Notes: generated by a model from the letters alone, not told the origin. 37,500 nt of DNA from Mesostigma viride (GCA_009746045.1 RPFO01000165.1:7187235-7224734), one strand, 5' to 3'. Shown: positions 1-11,414, counted from the first letter of the stretch. Numbers and translations: made by a program.

Positions 1-36
1 CGTTTCTTTCCCTCACAACTGGTTGTTGTCTTCATT

Positions 37-102
37 AAAAAATTAAATTAAATTATAACATGCCTCCGTTGGGAGATCATGTAGCACATATTCCTTGATG
101 GA
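37..102 (-). repeat. R1 repeat 3' end with AT-rich tail
   Basis: Read on the minus strand this is ATGTGCTACATGATCTCCCA, then ACGGAGGCATGTTATAATTT and an AATTT-type tail. The CTCCC(A/C)ACGGAG core can form a small hairpin. The same end recurs near 11.5, 12.33, 16.90, 18.35, 28.38, 29.58 and 31.92 kb in both orientations, always next to an A/T-rich simple tail. That suggests a retroposed family (SINE or LINE 3' end). The family is not named from the sequence. Confidence 0.55.
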
Positions 103-576
103 TGGGTGTAAGGGTGATGGTGTAAGGGTGGAGTGGAAGGTTGTCTTCATGGGGATGAAATACTATTCATCCCGAACGGTTCGAGCAGCCCGGAGCAGCC
201 CCCGTGAGTGGTTGCATGCAGTCCATTGCCACAAGAATGGATTGACGGAAATGACAATCATGTGTTTTGTTAAGAATGTGGGTAACATTGGGAACGATCA
301 ACAGCAGGGAAGGGGACAGCCCCGTAATGCCCTCGGCCTGTCATCGGCGGCTCGATCAGGCGAGCCAGTAGCTCGAAGTACAATAGCGGGATCATGGAAT
401 TCCTGAGTACAGCTGCTCTTATAATTGCAACATTACAACTCGACAGTCTTTGTAATTCGTCATTAATCTTATTGAAATGGAAAGGTCTTTTGCTTATATT
501 GCTGCTAATAAATTAATAGACACGTGACTGCGTCACGTGAGCCTTTTGCTTGCTTTGATGATAAAGCATTATCTCA
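103..576. other. No gene seen
   Basis: No convincing coding region. There is a short GT-rich stretch (TAAGGGTGATGG-type) followed by anonymous sequence. The 103-codon open frame at 95-406 has no recognisable motif and is probably chance. Confidence 0.4.
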
Positions 577-857
577 ATATTAATTAATTAATTAATTAGA
601 CTCGTGCTCCCGTTGGGGAGTCACGGAGCATTAACCCCGATGGATGGATGGATGGGTGTGCACAAACAGTCCTACCGGTCTAATCTATCTACATTGGCTA
701 CATACTACATCTATCTAGCAGCATTCTAACTACAACATCTATCTAGGCAGCCGCACGCTGCCCTAGGGAGCTATCTGGCGTGCCTCCCACGGGATGGCAC
801 ACGCGGGAGCTTCCCCACTGGGGGGGGCTCGTTGTCCTCTATAAGTAAGTAAGTAAG
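577..857 (-). mobile_element. 5'-truncated LINE copy: 3' untranslated part only
   Basis: On the minus strand the segment runs from a GAGGACAACGAG-type boundary to a (TTAA)n tail at 577-600. It contains the motif ACTCGTGCTCCCGTTGG (plus strand) and GAGTCACGGAGCATTAACCCC. A second copy at about 11700-11960 shares these motifs in the same order and is joined there to reverse-transcriptase C-terminal sequence. I therefore read this one as the 3' UTR of a LINE related to the copy at 28.4 kb. Confidence 0.5.
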
Positions 858-979
858 TAAGAAATTGCGTGTCATGCGCAAAGGCATGCCACGGAGTACT
901 ATGCTAATCTCATTAGAAAAATAATTACACAAAAGTTTCTAGACAAATATCGTCTGCATCATCCCCCAACCGTTAAGCA

Positions 980-3118
980 CTAGATGGGGATGTAATCCTC
1001 ATCCGAGCTGTCCTCTACTGTAATGGCAGACGAGGCGGTAGTGTAGCGGCTATCCTCAGGACCAATAACCTCCACCTGCGGACTTCTACCCTGGCTAGCA
1101 ACGGGCCGCGGGGCCCGTGGGGAGAAAACAGGAGCATACCCCTCGGGGAGGTGCTTATCGCAGATGGCAGCCCATTTCTCCTTGTCAATCATGCGGGCGC
1201 GGAGTACGGATAGTCCCAGAAGCCCTGCATCTTCAAGCAGTTGTGTCACATAGGTCCGGGTCGCGCCGCGCCGGTGCCCGGCGCGCGCAAGTTTGCCAGT
1301 GGGTTGCGATGGGACAAGGGGACCCTGCCATAGGAGGAGGTGTCTACCTGGTTGGCCCGTCTTAATTAAGCCCCCGGCAGGGCCCACATCGGTATTCACC
1401 TGGTCTGTGCGGGCGAGATGGCCGGCAAAGAGGAGGCGGCGGTGTCGGATGGTATGGGTGACAAGAGGGAGCTCGCAGTAGAGCTCGGCCCGGGTGCCGG
1501 CGGCGTTCTTGGTAGCGGACGCCGAGGATATGACGGAGCATTCGAGTGACGGTGCCGTCAAGCTGCTGGCTCAGCGCCTGGTCCAGGGTCCACGCCTCGC
1601 AGCCATAAAGGAGGATGCTGAGGACAAGGGCCTTGAACAGAATGCGCTTGCGTCGCTCACTCAGGTAGCGACAGGTCCAGAACCTGTCGAGGCGGCGGAG
1701 GGCCGCCCAGGCCTGGCCAATGCGGGTGTTGATGTCGTCGGCCGTGGAGGGAAGCCAGCTGCCAAGGAGCTTGAAGCGAGGCGCCGGGGGGACGGGGCTG
1801 CCGTCTAGCAAGAGGAGGGTGGGTGGGGCTATCCCAGCAGGGAAGCCGATGGCCATGACCTCCGTTTTCTTGCTGATCATAAGCCCCACCGCCCGCGCTT
1901 CCAGTGATAAGCTGTCTAGCCACAGTTGGGCTGACTCTGGGGTTTCCACGAGTGTCGTGTCATCAGTGTAGTAGATCAGATCGCTCAGGCGTAGGTGGGT
2001 CAACCCCGCCGTAGCTGGCGTACTCCGTGACCTCGATCCCCGGCGGGCGCCCCTCCACCCGGGCGAAGCGGGCTTGTGCACGCCGCATAATATAGTCCAC
2101 CATAATGATGAATAGATATGGGGAGAGCACACAGCCCTGCCACACCCCGGTGTGCAGGGGAAACGCCGGAGTGACGCCGTCGGCGGTACGGACCTGGGCT
2201 TGGGACCCTTCATAGAACTGGCGGATGATCTCAACGATGTACGATGGGACACGGAACAGGTGAAGGACCACCCACAGGGCGTCCCATATAATCGTATCGA
2301 ATGCCTTGGTGTAATCCACGAAGATCAATAGCAATGGCAAGAGGCCGGGGGCCAGGCGGCCCACTTCCTCGATCAGGCGGCGCGCGGTAATAGTGACCAT
2401 AACACAATTGCGACCAACACGGAAGCCCATCTGGGACTCACCTAGGTGGGGATCGAGGCTGGCGCGCATGCGGTTCAGCAGGAGACGCATGAAGACTTTC
2501 AGCACGCAGCTTTGGAGGCATACGCCGCGGTAGTTGCCGGTATCCGCGGCGGACCCCTTGCCCTTGTACAGCATGACCCGGACAGCGGTCTTCCAATACG
2601 TCGGCGGGGGGAGGCCATCTCGTAGAATCCGGTTGCAAACACCCCGGAGGAAAGGCTCAAGCTCAGGCATCTTAACCACCTCCGGTGAAATATTGTCCAC
2701 TCCCATGGCAGCATCATTGCGGAGGGTGGAGATGGCAGCAGCCCATTCCTGGGGAGTCCACTCGTCGTGGGGCCGTCCACCAAGGGGCCGGAGAGCGGTG
2801 GGACTAGGTAGTCTGTCTCGCTGGTGGGCGCCTGCGGGGCTCAATGGGGCCGCCTCGGCTGGCCGCAGGGCGTGCAGCGGCACTACGCAGCGGGGTCAAG
2901 CGGGGGGGCGGGCCAGGGGCCCCTGATAGTTTGGCCTGGGAGCTGAACCAAATCTCAAGGCGTTCACTGGGGGTGCCTGGGATGTCAGCCCGTTGCGTTT
3001 CCCGGCGTCCGGTGAGACGGTCGAGAGAGCGCCAGGCCGCCTTGTGCTGGTTGGCGGCCGTGTGGCGATTGATTTCGGCGGCAAGTGTCTCCACCTCCTC
3101 CGCATGTGCGGCAGTATA
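980..3118 (-). pseudogene. LINE ORF2, reverse transcriptase half (broken)
   Basis: The 3' part of LINE ORF2, which copies LINE RNA at the nicked target. The segment from 3118 down to about 2000 carries reverse transcriptase motifs: YKGKGSAADTGNYRGVCL, FVDYTKAFDTI and GVWQGCVLSPYLF. The catalytic box then appears in another frame as YYTDD (usually F/YADD), followed by thumb-like sequence and, in a third frame, the RHRRLLFAGHLARTDQV region typical of LINE C-termini. Frame changes near 2000 and 1500 show decay. The frame ends near 983 with an acidic tail. The 5' edge is the transposon insertion point, and the reading continues in frame with 25321 onward once the insertion is removed. No RNase H domain is seen. 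Confidence 0.85.
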
Positions 3119-3134
3119 CACTAGGAGTTAATTT
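3117..3134 (+). repeat. Left target TA and terminal inverted repeat of the 22-kb CACTA element
   Basis: TA (3117-3118) is followed by CACTAGGAGTTAATTT (3119-3134). This is the exact inverse of the right terminus at 25303-25318. The CACTA start is the hallmark of the CACTA (En/Spm) superfamily. That superfamily usually gives 3-bp target duplications; here only TA matches on both sides. Confidence 0.85.
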
Positions 3135-3826
3135 TACGGGGCGTAAACGCCCCGGTTGAGGTTACCGGGGCGGTTACCGGCCGGTAACCATGTACGTTTA
3201 AGGTTACCGGCCAGGTTACCGGCCGGTAACCTTAAACGCGACAGACTAAATACCGGCCGGTAATGGTTACCGGGCGGTAATAGGTACCGGAACGTTTACT
3301 GGGCGGTAACTTTTACCGGAGCCGTAACCATGCCCGTAACCTTACTGGGTTACGGGCATGGTTACGGCCCAAGTAGAAGTTACCGGGCGGTAAACTGACA
3401 TGGTTACGGGACCAGTTCTGATAACCGGGATGGGTTACTGGCCTGGTTACGGGACCGGTAACTGGCCCGTAACCTGTACAAGTAACTGACCCGTAAACGG
3501 GCATGGTTACTGGCATGGTTACGGGTCCGGTATTTGGCATCAGCATAGGTTACGGGCCAGTCTCGGGCATGGCTACTGTCCTGGTTACGGGCCCGTAACC
3601 TGGCCAGTAACCATTACTAGTTACGGCGCCGTAAACGGTCCTGGTTATTGCCATGGTTACTGGTCCGGTATTATGTACTGGGGCAGGTTACGGGCCTGGT
3701 TACTGGCCCGTAACCAGGCCAGTAACCACTACTAGTTATTGCCCCGTAAACAGGCCTGGTTACTGCCATGGTTATGGCCCAGTAACCAAACCCATAACTA
3801 GTTACCGTCTTGGGTATGGATCTCAA
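3135..3826. repeat. Left subterminal repeat array (GGTTACNGG / CCNGTAACC)
   Basis: Dozens of degenerate GGTTAC(C/G)GG and CC(C/G)GTAACC motifs occur in direct and inverted order, often as palindromes such as GGTTACCGGCCGGTAACC. The matching array on the right is at about 24985-25302. Short, irregular, bidirectional motif arrays next to the termini are the binding platform for TNPA-type proteins in plant CACTA elements; that role here is inference. Short open frames within the array are translations of the repeat. Confidence 0.8.
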
Positions 3827-4175
3827 AATGCAGGATTTGATGTAGACAGTCTCTAACAATTTATTATGCACATACATATGATATTAAAATAATTTATTCA
3901 GAGAACCATAAGTGTAAGTGTAAAAGACAAGGTGCGGCCCACCATGATAAAACACATAGCATCATTGGCTCACATCAGAAAAACACAGAGTATTCAAAGG
4001 CAGTATCATCATCAATGTCTTCAAGGTCCTGCCATAATACAAGGTTCCACCTAGCGTAACATTACCAGCTGGTGGTAAGCCTGGACTTGGGGTCCAGCCA
4101 AGGCATGGCCTGATGCCATTGTATACCGTGCACAAGTTGTGGATAGTCATTATTGTCTTCCGCTAATGCCATTTA
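3827..4175. other. Spacer between subterminal array and gene A
   Basis: No gene recognised. It holds the end of the GTTAC array and the presumed 3' UTR of the minus-strand gene A. Confidence 0.4.
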
Positions 4176-5741
4176 TCAGCACTCGTCCAGTGCTTCCTCC
4201 TCAATGAGGTCGTCCAGGTCTGCATCGAACTTGTCTGCGTCAGCGGTGGTCAGAAACTTCCTCGCCACGAGGCCGCTAGCTGATTTGGCCCTCATGTCAG
4301 CCTCAGCTTCCCACACGGAGTCTACCACAAGGCCGACATGGTCAATCAGGACCTTTCGCTGCTTCATCGTGTCCACGTTCCAGTGCTTGAACTTGCGAAG
4401 GAGGAACTGCGCATTGACACCACGAGCAAGTCCAATTGCAAGCGTACACACATACATGACAGTGAGCAAGTGTAGAATGTAATGCATACGACATCATGGA
4501 TATATAATGCATGATGTTGCAAAGGGCACAAGGAAGAACAGCAAGGCTTTACCATATCGTTTTTAGACCACACGTTCCTCGACAGGCCACCACCCATTAA
4601 ACCTAGTTGAGCATTAAAGTGACCCCATAAGTCATACACTTACGTCATACACCAGGCGTTTACGCCCCTTGGAGCGGATGTCGCCGGCTGGCGCTGCCGC
4701 CGCCTCAACGTACTTCTTGTTGTCTAGCGTCATCTTTCGAATCTGCTTCTTGGCATTGGACCTCCCCGATGTCAGGTGGCATCGCATCGCCGATGCTGCG
4801 TGCTTGGCGGCGGCCTCCCTCCTGCCCGCTGGCATGTACTTGTTCTGGATGGCCACGTCCGCCACGATGGCAACATACTTCTTCCACAGCCCCCCGTCAT
4901 CCTCCTGGTCCATGGCCTCAGGGGTGAGAAAGTGGCCATCCATGTCGTCAAACAGCCTGGATCTCCTTCTTTTTCCACTGCGAGACCCAAACAAAACACA
5001 CAACCAGAATTGCAACGACACACGTGACAAGTACTGTTGATTGCATTTGCATTTCGTAGATCATAATCACCCCAAACAACTCCAAGGAGAACCATACGGA
5101 ATGCAAACGACGCGTAGAAAAATCGCATGATGCACTTTAAAGGGTTCCCCTAATACAGCAGAGGGGTTTACCCATTCGAAGACTGGAACGAAGCCAGCGT
5201 CGATCGAGCCGCGAGCGTCGCTCGCCGGGCTCCCCTCAGGACCTGAGGCACTGGAAAGCCGGGTCGGCTGCGTGGGCGTGGCCTCCTGCGACCGGGGCTG
5301 CCGACCCTGGTCCAGTAACTGTTGAAGCATCTCATACATCTTGTCGGTCATTTCTTTCTGCTTCGCCATGTCGCTCTTGAGTTGGCGGACGTCCGCGGCT
5401 GTCCCGCTAGGGTCCAGCCTGCTACGAGTAGCGCCCCCGCTGCCTGCCTCAGCTTTCCTAGTCTTCCCCTTGCTGCCCGAGCCCTTGTCCTGCCTACCCT
5501 TCTGAGGCGTGGTGTCCAACTCATCGTCGTCATAGTCGTCGTCCTGGTCGTCCTCGTCGGAGGAGGTTTGTAAGTCCTCCTCCGACTCCAGGTTCTCCGC
5601 CTCCTGCTTCCCCCAGTGGTCGTCCTTTTCCACGTCGGCCCGCCTGGCCTTCTTTCTCGCTGTGGCATCGCGTGCCGAGACCATGCCCTTTGTTGTGGCT
5701 GCACCCTTTGCGGCCGCCATGTCGTTCCGGCGCTTTCCCAT
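4176..5741 (-). CDS. Gene A: coiled-coil, charged transposon protein (three exons)
   Basis: Function unknown; candidate second protein (TNPA-like) of the CACTA element. The start chosen is ATG at 5741 (MGKRRNDMAAAKG). Exon 1 (5741 to about 5172) is Lys/Arg-rich, then strongly acidic (ESEEDLQTSSDEDDQDDD), then has a short coiled coil (DVRQLKSDMAKQKEMTDKMY). Exon 2 (about 4977-4644) contains KKYVAIVADVAIQNKYMP. Exon 3 (4406-4176) contains RKFKHWNVDTMKQRK and ends with an acidic tail. The intron 4643-4407 has GTAAGT/GCAG ends and joins in phase. The first junction (GTAAAC near 5171, CTCGCAG near 4978) does not keep phase as I drew it, so exon 1/2 boundaries are uncertain. The gene lies next to the left subterminal array and is transcribed toward it. 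No family is recognised. Confidence 0.6.
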
Positions 5742-5934
5742 ATTCACTTCCGCTGCTTTGTTGCGTTCTGCACTGGTGCTGCGTTCTGGGCACTGGTGAG
5801 GCTTTCAAGCGTGCGCTCGTGCAAAATGTAACGCAGCGGTATGGTCTGGCGCGTTCGGAAATTCAAAAATCAAGGCGACGCGTCGGCCCCGGTCCACGTG
5901 GCTCACTCGCAGAGGAGCTGCTTCGGGCAGTCGT

Positions 5935-6256
5935 CATGAGTCGAGTACATAGCGGAGTGCTGCTGCATTGGAGACACTATGTACTCTTGGAGTACATAGT
6001 GTGCCACCCTATGTACTCTTGGAGTACATAGTGTGGAGTAAATAGTCACTCCTTCCTATGTAATACGGGCGTGTCTCACCGCGTCGGCAGTCCCCTATTC
6101 GGAAATCCCGGATCATATGTACTCCGGACTATGTACTCTTGGAGTACATAGTCACTCCGGACTATGTACTCTTGGAGTACATAGTCCGGAGTACATAGTC
6201 ACTCCTTCCTATGTAATACGGGCGTGTCTCACCGCGTCATGACTCGAGTACATAGC
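5935..6256. repeat. Left palindromic array of the inner CACTA unit
   Basis: Repeats of the palindrome TATGTACTCTTGGAGTACATA alternate with a segment containing CACTCCTTCCTATGTAATAC, GGGCGTGTCTCACCGCGTC and CCCTATTCGGAAATCCCGGA. It is the inverted counterpart of the larger array at 14345-15010. The motif CATGA(G/C)TCGAGTACATAGC occurs on both sides of this array (about 5936 and 6239). These can be read as the subterminal repeats of the inner element. Confidence 0.8.
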
Positions 6257-6693
6257 TTAGTGTGGAGTAGATAGTCCTAATAATCCCTGCCACTTGGAGA
6301 ATAGCAATTGAAGGTCCTGTGCTCACGTGACACCAACTTCATTATATCACAGTAGGTTAGGGCTTATATTATATAAACGTCATTACCGTGGTTCGTGAAG
6401 TGGCGGCGGCACAGCGCAAAACTTGGCCAGGCCGAATGCATGGAATTAATGTTTAGGGTTCGCCTTGTTGAATTACCGTTCATTGCCCAATTAACGCAGG
6501 CAAGAAGAACTACACGCTGGATACTAGGATACTCAAGGGAGTGGAGGACCCTCGGCACAGGAACTCAAACAGTGGCTTTAGCTGCATGGCTGGTCGTCGG
6601 TGTCTTTGAGCCTTATGATGAAAGGCACGGACGACCCTCCACCGGGACGGTTTCAGGGTGCCTAATTATTCCCGTCGAAGGAAGCGATTACAA
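6257..6693 (+). promoter_or_regulatory. Upstream region of the transposase gene
   Basis: Sequence between the palindromic array and the first credible ATG. It contains an AT-rich stretch (TTATATTATATAAACG near 6364-6379) that could serve as a TATA-like element. Other open frames here have no motifs. Whether a 5' non-coding exon exists cannot be told. Confidence 0.3.
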
Positions 6694-9600
6694 ATGCCGA
6701 GCGGTATCTCTTCAGCAGAAAGAAAGCGTCAAGACATCGCCGTGGCTCACACCGTCATTGGCATCAACAACTGCGATGAGGACGTTGAGGACGAGTTGGT
6801 GGATAACGCTGCACTTGGTGATGATGTTGACGCTGGGAGGGCTCTGTCGCGCGACGCTGGGTCAGATGAAGTGGATGCAACTGAATCAGGGGATGGAGGC
6901 GACGGCGGGAATAGTGCTGACTCCGTTGAGGAGCCCGCCGTGCAACGGAGACTTAGCCATTGTCCAGGGGGGAAAATAGACGGGCGCATGACGGTGGCAG
7001 CTCCTGATCCATGCTCAGTGCCTTCGGCCCCAACAGACGGCCAGGGAAATGAGACTGGGTACGGGATCTTTCGGTCGCACTCGGAGTTTCTGGAGTTTGC
7101 ATACCATAAGCGAATCGATTCTCGGACTGACGAAGGCGTGCTGTGCAGAACTGCCATGAGACAAGACCCCAAGTACCGATCGGAAGATGCCGACCGGCTC
7201 ACGCTCCCTGTGGTCAGGAAGGTGGAAAAGGAGCTCCCAACGCACCATGTCACGCGAATTGAACTCCCTAACGGCTCTGTCGCCCACACGTGCAGCATCA
7301 AGACCCGGCTTCAACATCTGCTACGCCAGCACAATGTCACGCGCCACCTGCATGTGCGGCCCGAGGTGCTTGCGGATGGCCGGCGCACAGGTTTCCACAT
7401 GAGTACCTTCTTCCACGACCATCCTCTGTGCCGCCTTCGTGGGATAGCGCTATCCGGCCAGACGTTCACGGTCGGTGACTTCCTCGAGGTCTCGGTGACT
7501 GAGGACGGTGTGAACAAAGGCAAGCCTTATGGGGCCCCGGTGAGGCTGACCGGCGTCCTGTACCAGCGTGACGACAAGCTCTCGGATTCTGTCAAGGTGC
7601 TCTTCGAGGTGCAGTACTTGTATGCCAACAAGTGGCGACACACGCACCTGAAAAGGGGAAGCCCCGGGTTTCATGAGAAGGAGCTATTTGCATGCAACTG
7701 GACGGAATTGGTGGAGGCAGGGACCTACAAGCGCCATATCAGGGTTCACTCTGAAGAAGACTTCGCGGAAATGGAGCAAGAGGGCACAGTTGGGAAACAC
7801 GACTACTTCTTGTCACGGACATACGGAGTCACGACCGGGGGCATCGTGGAAACAGATGCTGATGGGAATGATCTAAGGGATCCCCATGGCCACCCTTTGA
7901 TGCAGCCCATAGGTGATTTCAGGGACTGGCAGAAGGGCCCCCTCCGCAAGTGTCAGGCCCGCCCGCGGCTGGGCTTGCCCGTCGTTGTGATCCCAATCGT
8001 GCTTTGGATGGATAGCTTCAAGATCACTGACAATACGGATGCCGATGTGGTGTCGTATCAGTTCAGGATCCTAACGCTGGATCGATCGGCTGCCCGCAAT
8101 CACGTGGTCACGCTGAGGCCAAAGCATGTGGATGCGGATGCCTTCAACAAGTGGCTGCTGGATAACGAGATCCGCCCACTGCAGCAAGGGGTGGCCATGG
8201 AAATGGCAGACCCTCTGACCGGTGTTGTGTCGTGGATGGAGGTCAGAGTACCCTTTTTTTGGCTGCTAGATTCCGGGGCGCGGTTTGCAGAGATGGGGCT
8301 CATGGCGTCTGGCAGCAATCATGGCTGCGGCTTTTGTACTCTCCACTCCGAGTTCTGGGGGCACACCGAAGTGGTGCTTGAGCTGCGTACGGAGGAGGGC
8401 CACCGAGCTGTGTGCGCAACCATGGAGCGTGAGGGACTGACGGCTCGTGAGAAGTAAGTTAACCCTACATGAACTCCATGCTATATAACACAATTGGTCT
8501 GGTAGCACCCCACGTTGCATCTACCAGTCTTATGTAGACCCATTCACACCGCACCATGCATGCATGGCGGATGGTACCCAGGTCCAGCGGGAGGAAAGCA
8601 ACGCCGCCCTGTGTGCAGTCATCAATTGTGTGTGTGGCAGCAACAAGGTCTGACCGTGCACAGATGGTCTGTAGCATAAGGTCTGCCGTGGTGGTTCGGA
8701 TATCTGCCAAGCTTTCGTAGACCATTCCACAAGGTCTGCATGCTTTGACGTATCCCGATTGTGAAACTTTGTGCCTTCCATCCACACATTGCGTTTTCCA
8801 GGGCCAAGCTCGCGAAGGAGGCGGAGGCGGAGCACGGTATTAAGCACAGCCGTCCCTCCGTATGGCAGGGTCTCAGGCACTGGGACAGGTTTCGACGGTT
8901 TCCCATTGAGATCTTTCACTTGCTGTGCTTGGGGATCATCAAAACCGTCTTCATTTTCATCTGCACCCGGCTCCTGAAATCCGATGAGATCCGGGAATGT
9001 GATGCATATGCGAGAGCGTGGCCCACCACCAGCGGAAGGGCCGCATTGCCCAAGAACCCGTTCACCCGATACCCTTTCTTCAAGGCCATGCAGTTCCTGC
9101 AGTGCCTGCCGATGGTACCACATGCCATGGAATGGATTCTTCGAGTGCGGGAGTCTGCCAAAGAACCTAACGCACGGCCTCCCCAGCGCGTTCGAGGCAC
9201 TGCTCAAATGGTGCGGGACCTTTGCGTGGTAAGACCTTGCCAACCTAACATTCCCCGTATGCTACATCATGTGCACTTGCATAGACATGTCACTTCATGA
9301 TGTGTGAGCTGTTTTAGGTTTTTATCTACAAGCCCCATGAGTCAAAATATATATTATAATCGCATTGTAAACGTGACTGGCTGGAAACGTGCTTTCAATG
9401 TAATGCTGCTCATGTTTGCTTTCATCGCAGTGGACGGAGATGGTACTGAGCGAGTACACTTCCCCGACGCATGCTGACAATGCCGACAAGGTGTATCGCG
9501 AGTTCCTGAAACGTTTCAATGCCCTATGGCCTCGTGGAAAGTACGCCAATGCTGGCGTGGTTGCACAGAGGGGGAAGACTGCAAACGAGCGAGGCCACAA

Positions 9601-11163
9601 CGCTGCCACAGCCAACTGTCATATGGGGCTCCATGTGGCGCACCAGACCAAGGACGTGGGCAGGCTCTGGGATATGGACGGCCATGCGTTTGAGAGGGAT
9701 CACGGCATGATTGGGGACCTGATGAGAAGCGTCAACGCCCGCCATATCCTAGATGCTGACAAATGGTTGCTGCTGAAATGTAAGGATTATTACCAGCCTG
9801 CTGCTATTTTCATGTGCAACGCAAGCTTCCAGCCGAGTTAGTACCGTGGACATGTACATGCATAAGGGCCGGGCTGTGCTTAGGGTTTAAAATAGTTAGG
9901 GTTTGGGGTTGGGATGTGTGATTTTGGATGTCAGAATGGCCCCCGTGGCCCACCTCTATCGGGTGTGTTCCAGGGCATACATGCAAGGTGGCGATCCCAA
10001 ACCTGGCCCATTGACAGCCCACCCTGTAGACGTTATGCATATTGTAAGGCACCATGAGGAGGTTACGAGGTGAGTGTCCTGGGGCAACGTGCACTAAGTT
10101 CAGGAATCAATGAGCCTAGCTCACTGCATGTACTGTTTGCAAGGATTGATACATCGCCCCGTTCACCATGCATCGCTGTTTTCGCAGGGGAGAGGCAGCA
10201 CGCGTTGGATAATATACTCAAGGGGCTCGAGGACCCAGAGAAGTTCTTGACTCCACAGGCGCGTGAAGCACTGCTATCAAGCCCAGCTGCCAAGTACTTG
10301 TTCAAGAGTGGAGGTGTGCATGAGGACTGGCTCTCCGGCCAAAGCGGCACGGCTACACTGGGGGTGGCATTGGCGGACGGGGCTGCGTACCCTACAGTTG
10401 AACACACCGAGGGACGTGCTGGGGGACGGGTAAGGACATGTTTTGGCGGCATCCCCAAGCTTCTGATCCGCAGCACACGCAACGGTACTGATGGGGTCAT
10501 CGAGTGGGAGCACGTGCAGCATGGTTTGACGCCGGCTATTGTCTTGCATCGCTTCAAGGAGTATTTTCCCGAGGCGGCGGAGACGTGGAATGAGTTGAAG
10601 ACCCGGGTGTGCGGCTATGGCGCAAGGCAGTCACATACAAGGCGACCGTGGCGGTGGGGCATACTTATGCTTACAGGCCGCAGGACTACAGAGTCGGTGC
10701 CGCGGAGGATCCGCGTCGGTACGTGCTTGCTGATGACGCTGGAGAGCATTGGATATGTGAAGTCACAGCTGTAGTGTCAGTGGAAGGGAATGATGGCAAA
10801 TCCTATTTGTGGATCGTGCCCACGTGGTACGAAGAACTGGGCAAGTTTAGCAGACGCCAGCAGCTGCCCTTGTTCGAGAAGGCTGCCGAACCGGTAGCCG
10901 GTGAACTCTTCCCTATTTATCGTGTCACGGCTGCTGTGACGATGGTCCACCAATGCAACGGGACTGTCCACGACCCCAGGTGCACCACATCTGCAATCCC
11001 CATGAGAAAGGGGGATCGCAAGAAGGAAGGAAACAGGGAACTGATCCATAACGCAGGGAACCGGGTGTACGGCCTTGATGACTGTGACCGGGACACGCCT
11101 CCTTTCTTCAAGTCTCGTCGTCAACAGGGTCTGCTGGTTCGTCATGGTGGCTACAAGATGTGA
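6694..11163 (+). CDS. CACTA-type DDE transposase (TNP2/Plavaka-like), five exons
   Basis: Catalyses cut-and-paste movement at CACTA ends. Exons: 6694-8453, 8802-9228, 9431-9779, 10188 to about 10606, about 10609-11163. The introns at 8454 (GTAAGT...TTCCAG), 9229 (GTAAGA...TCGCAG) and 9780 (GTAAGG...TTCGCAG) all restore frame. The product is about 1,180 residues. Exon 1 has IVLWMDSFKIT (Asp about 440), FFWLLDSGARFAEM (Asp about 526) and a Cys motif HGCGFC. Exon 2 has FRRFPIEIFHLLCLGIIK, a signature of this superfamily. Exon 3 has HAFERDHG (Glu about 817), the likely third catalytic acid. The C-terminal part (VAVGHTYAY...LWIVPTWYEE) is BAH-like in pattern. Exons 4 and 5 differ by one frame near 10607: either a one-base lesion or a weak 68-nt intron (10609-10676, GTGCGG...TTACAG), which also restores frame. 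The GTG-initiated frame runs back to 6658; the ATG at 6694 is my choice. Confidence 0.82.
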
Positions 11164-11414
11164 TGTAAGAACTTGCATGACATGCAGGCGAGGACAAGTC
11201 ATGTGGATTGTTTCTTCACTTACAGGCAGCCGACCTAGTGGTCCCAGCCCTGGTTGAACAACACATTTCCTCCCTCGCTCTTGCTTGGACTGCCATGCAG
11301 GACAGGATGAGGTGGCAGACCATTGTCCAGGCCCACACGTCAGCGCCCGTGGGCAAGCCCCCCCACCCCACCCCAGGAGGAAGTGGCGCGGTGCTGATGT
11401 TGAGTGAGCCCTGA
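11164..11414 (+). other. Possible 3' exon or 3' UTR of the transposase gene
   Basis: Just after the TGA a good intron is visible: GTAAGAACTT near 11165 to TTCTTCACTTACAG at 11224. It is followed by an open frame reading ADLVVPALVEQHISSLALAW and ending ...SAPVGKPPHP...MLSEP. The preceding exon reaches TGA two bases before the donor, so the intron is in the 3' UTR unless the exon 5 frame is wrong. A similar APVGKPP-type ending lies at 28.24 kb, which hints that this segment was once coding. Confidence 0.4.

Noticed and set aside
3115-3121. A standard 3-bp CACTA target duplication at the outer termini
   Set aside because: The three bases outside are ATA on the left and TAT on the right. Only TA matches in register, and a single TA is what restores the LINE reading frame.
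2534-3131. Plus-strand frames across the LINE
   Set aside because: Antisense to the reverse transcriptase, no motifs.
5935-6256. CRISPR-like array
   Set aside because: Spacers are not unique, repeats are palindromic and inverted copies exist; the context is eukaryotic.
8530-9243. A 237-codon minus-strand open frame
   Set aside because: It is antisense to transposase exon 2 and its flanking introns, and has no motifs.
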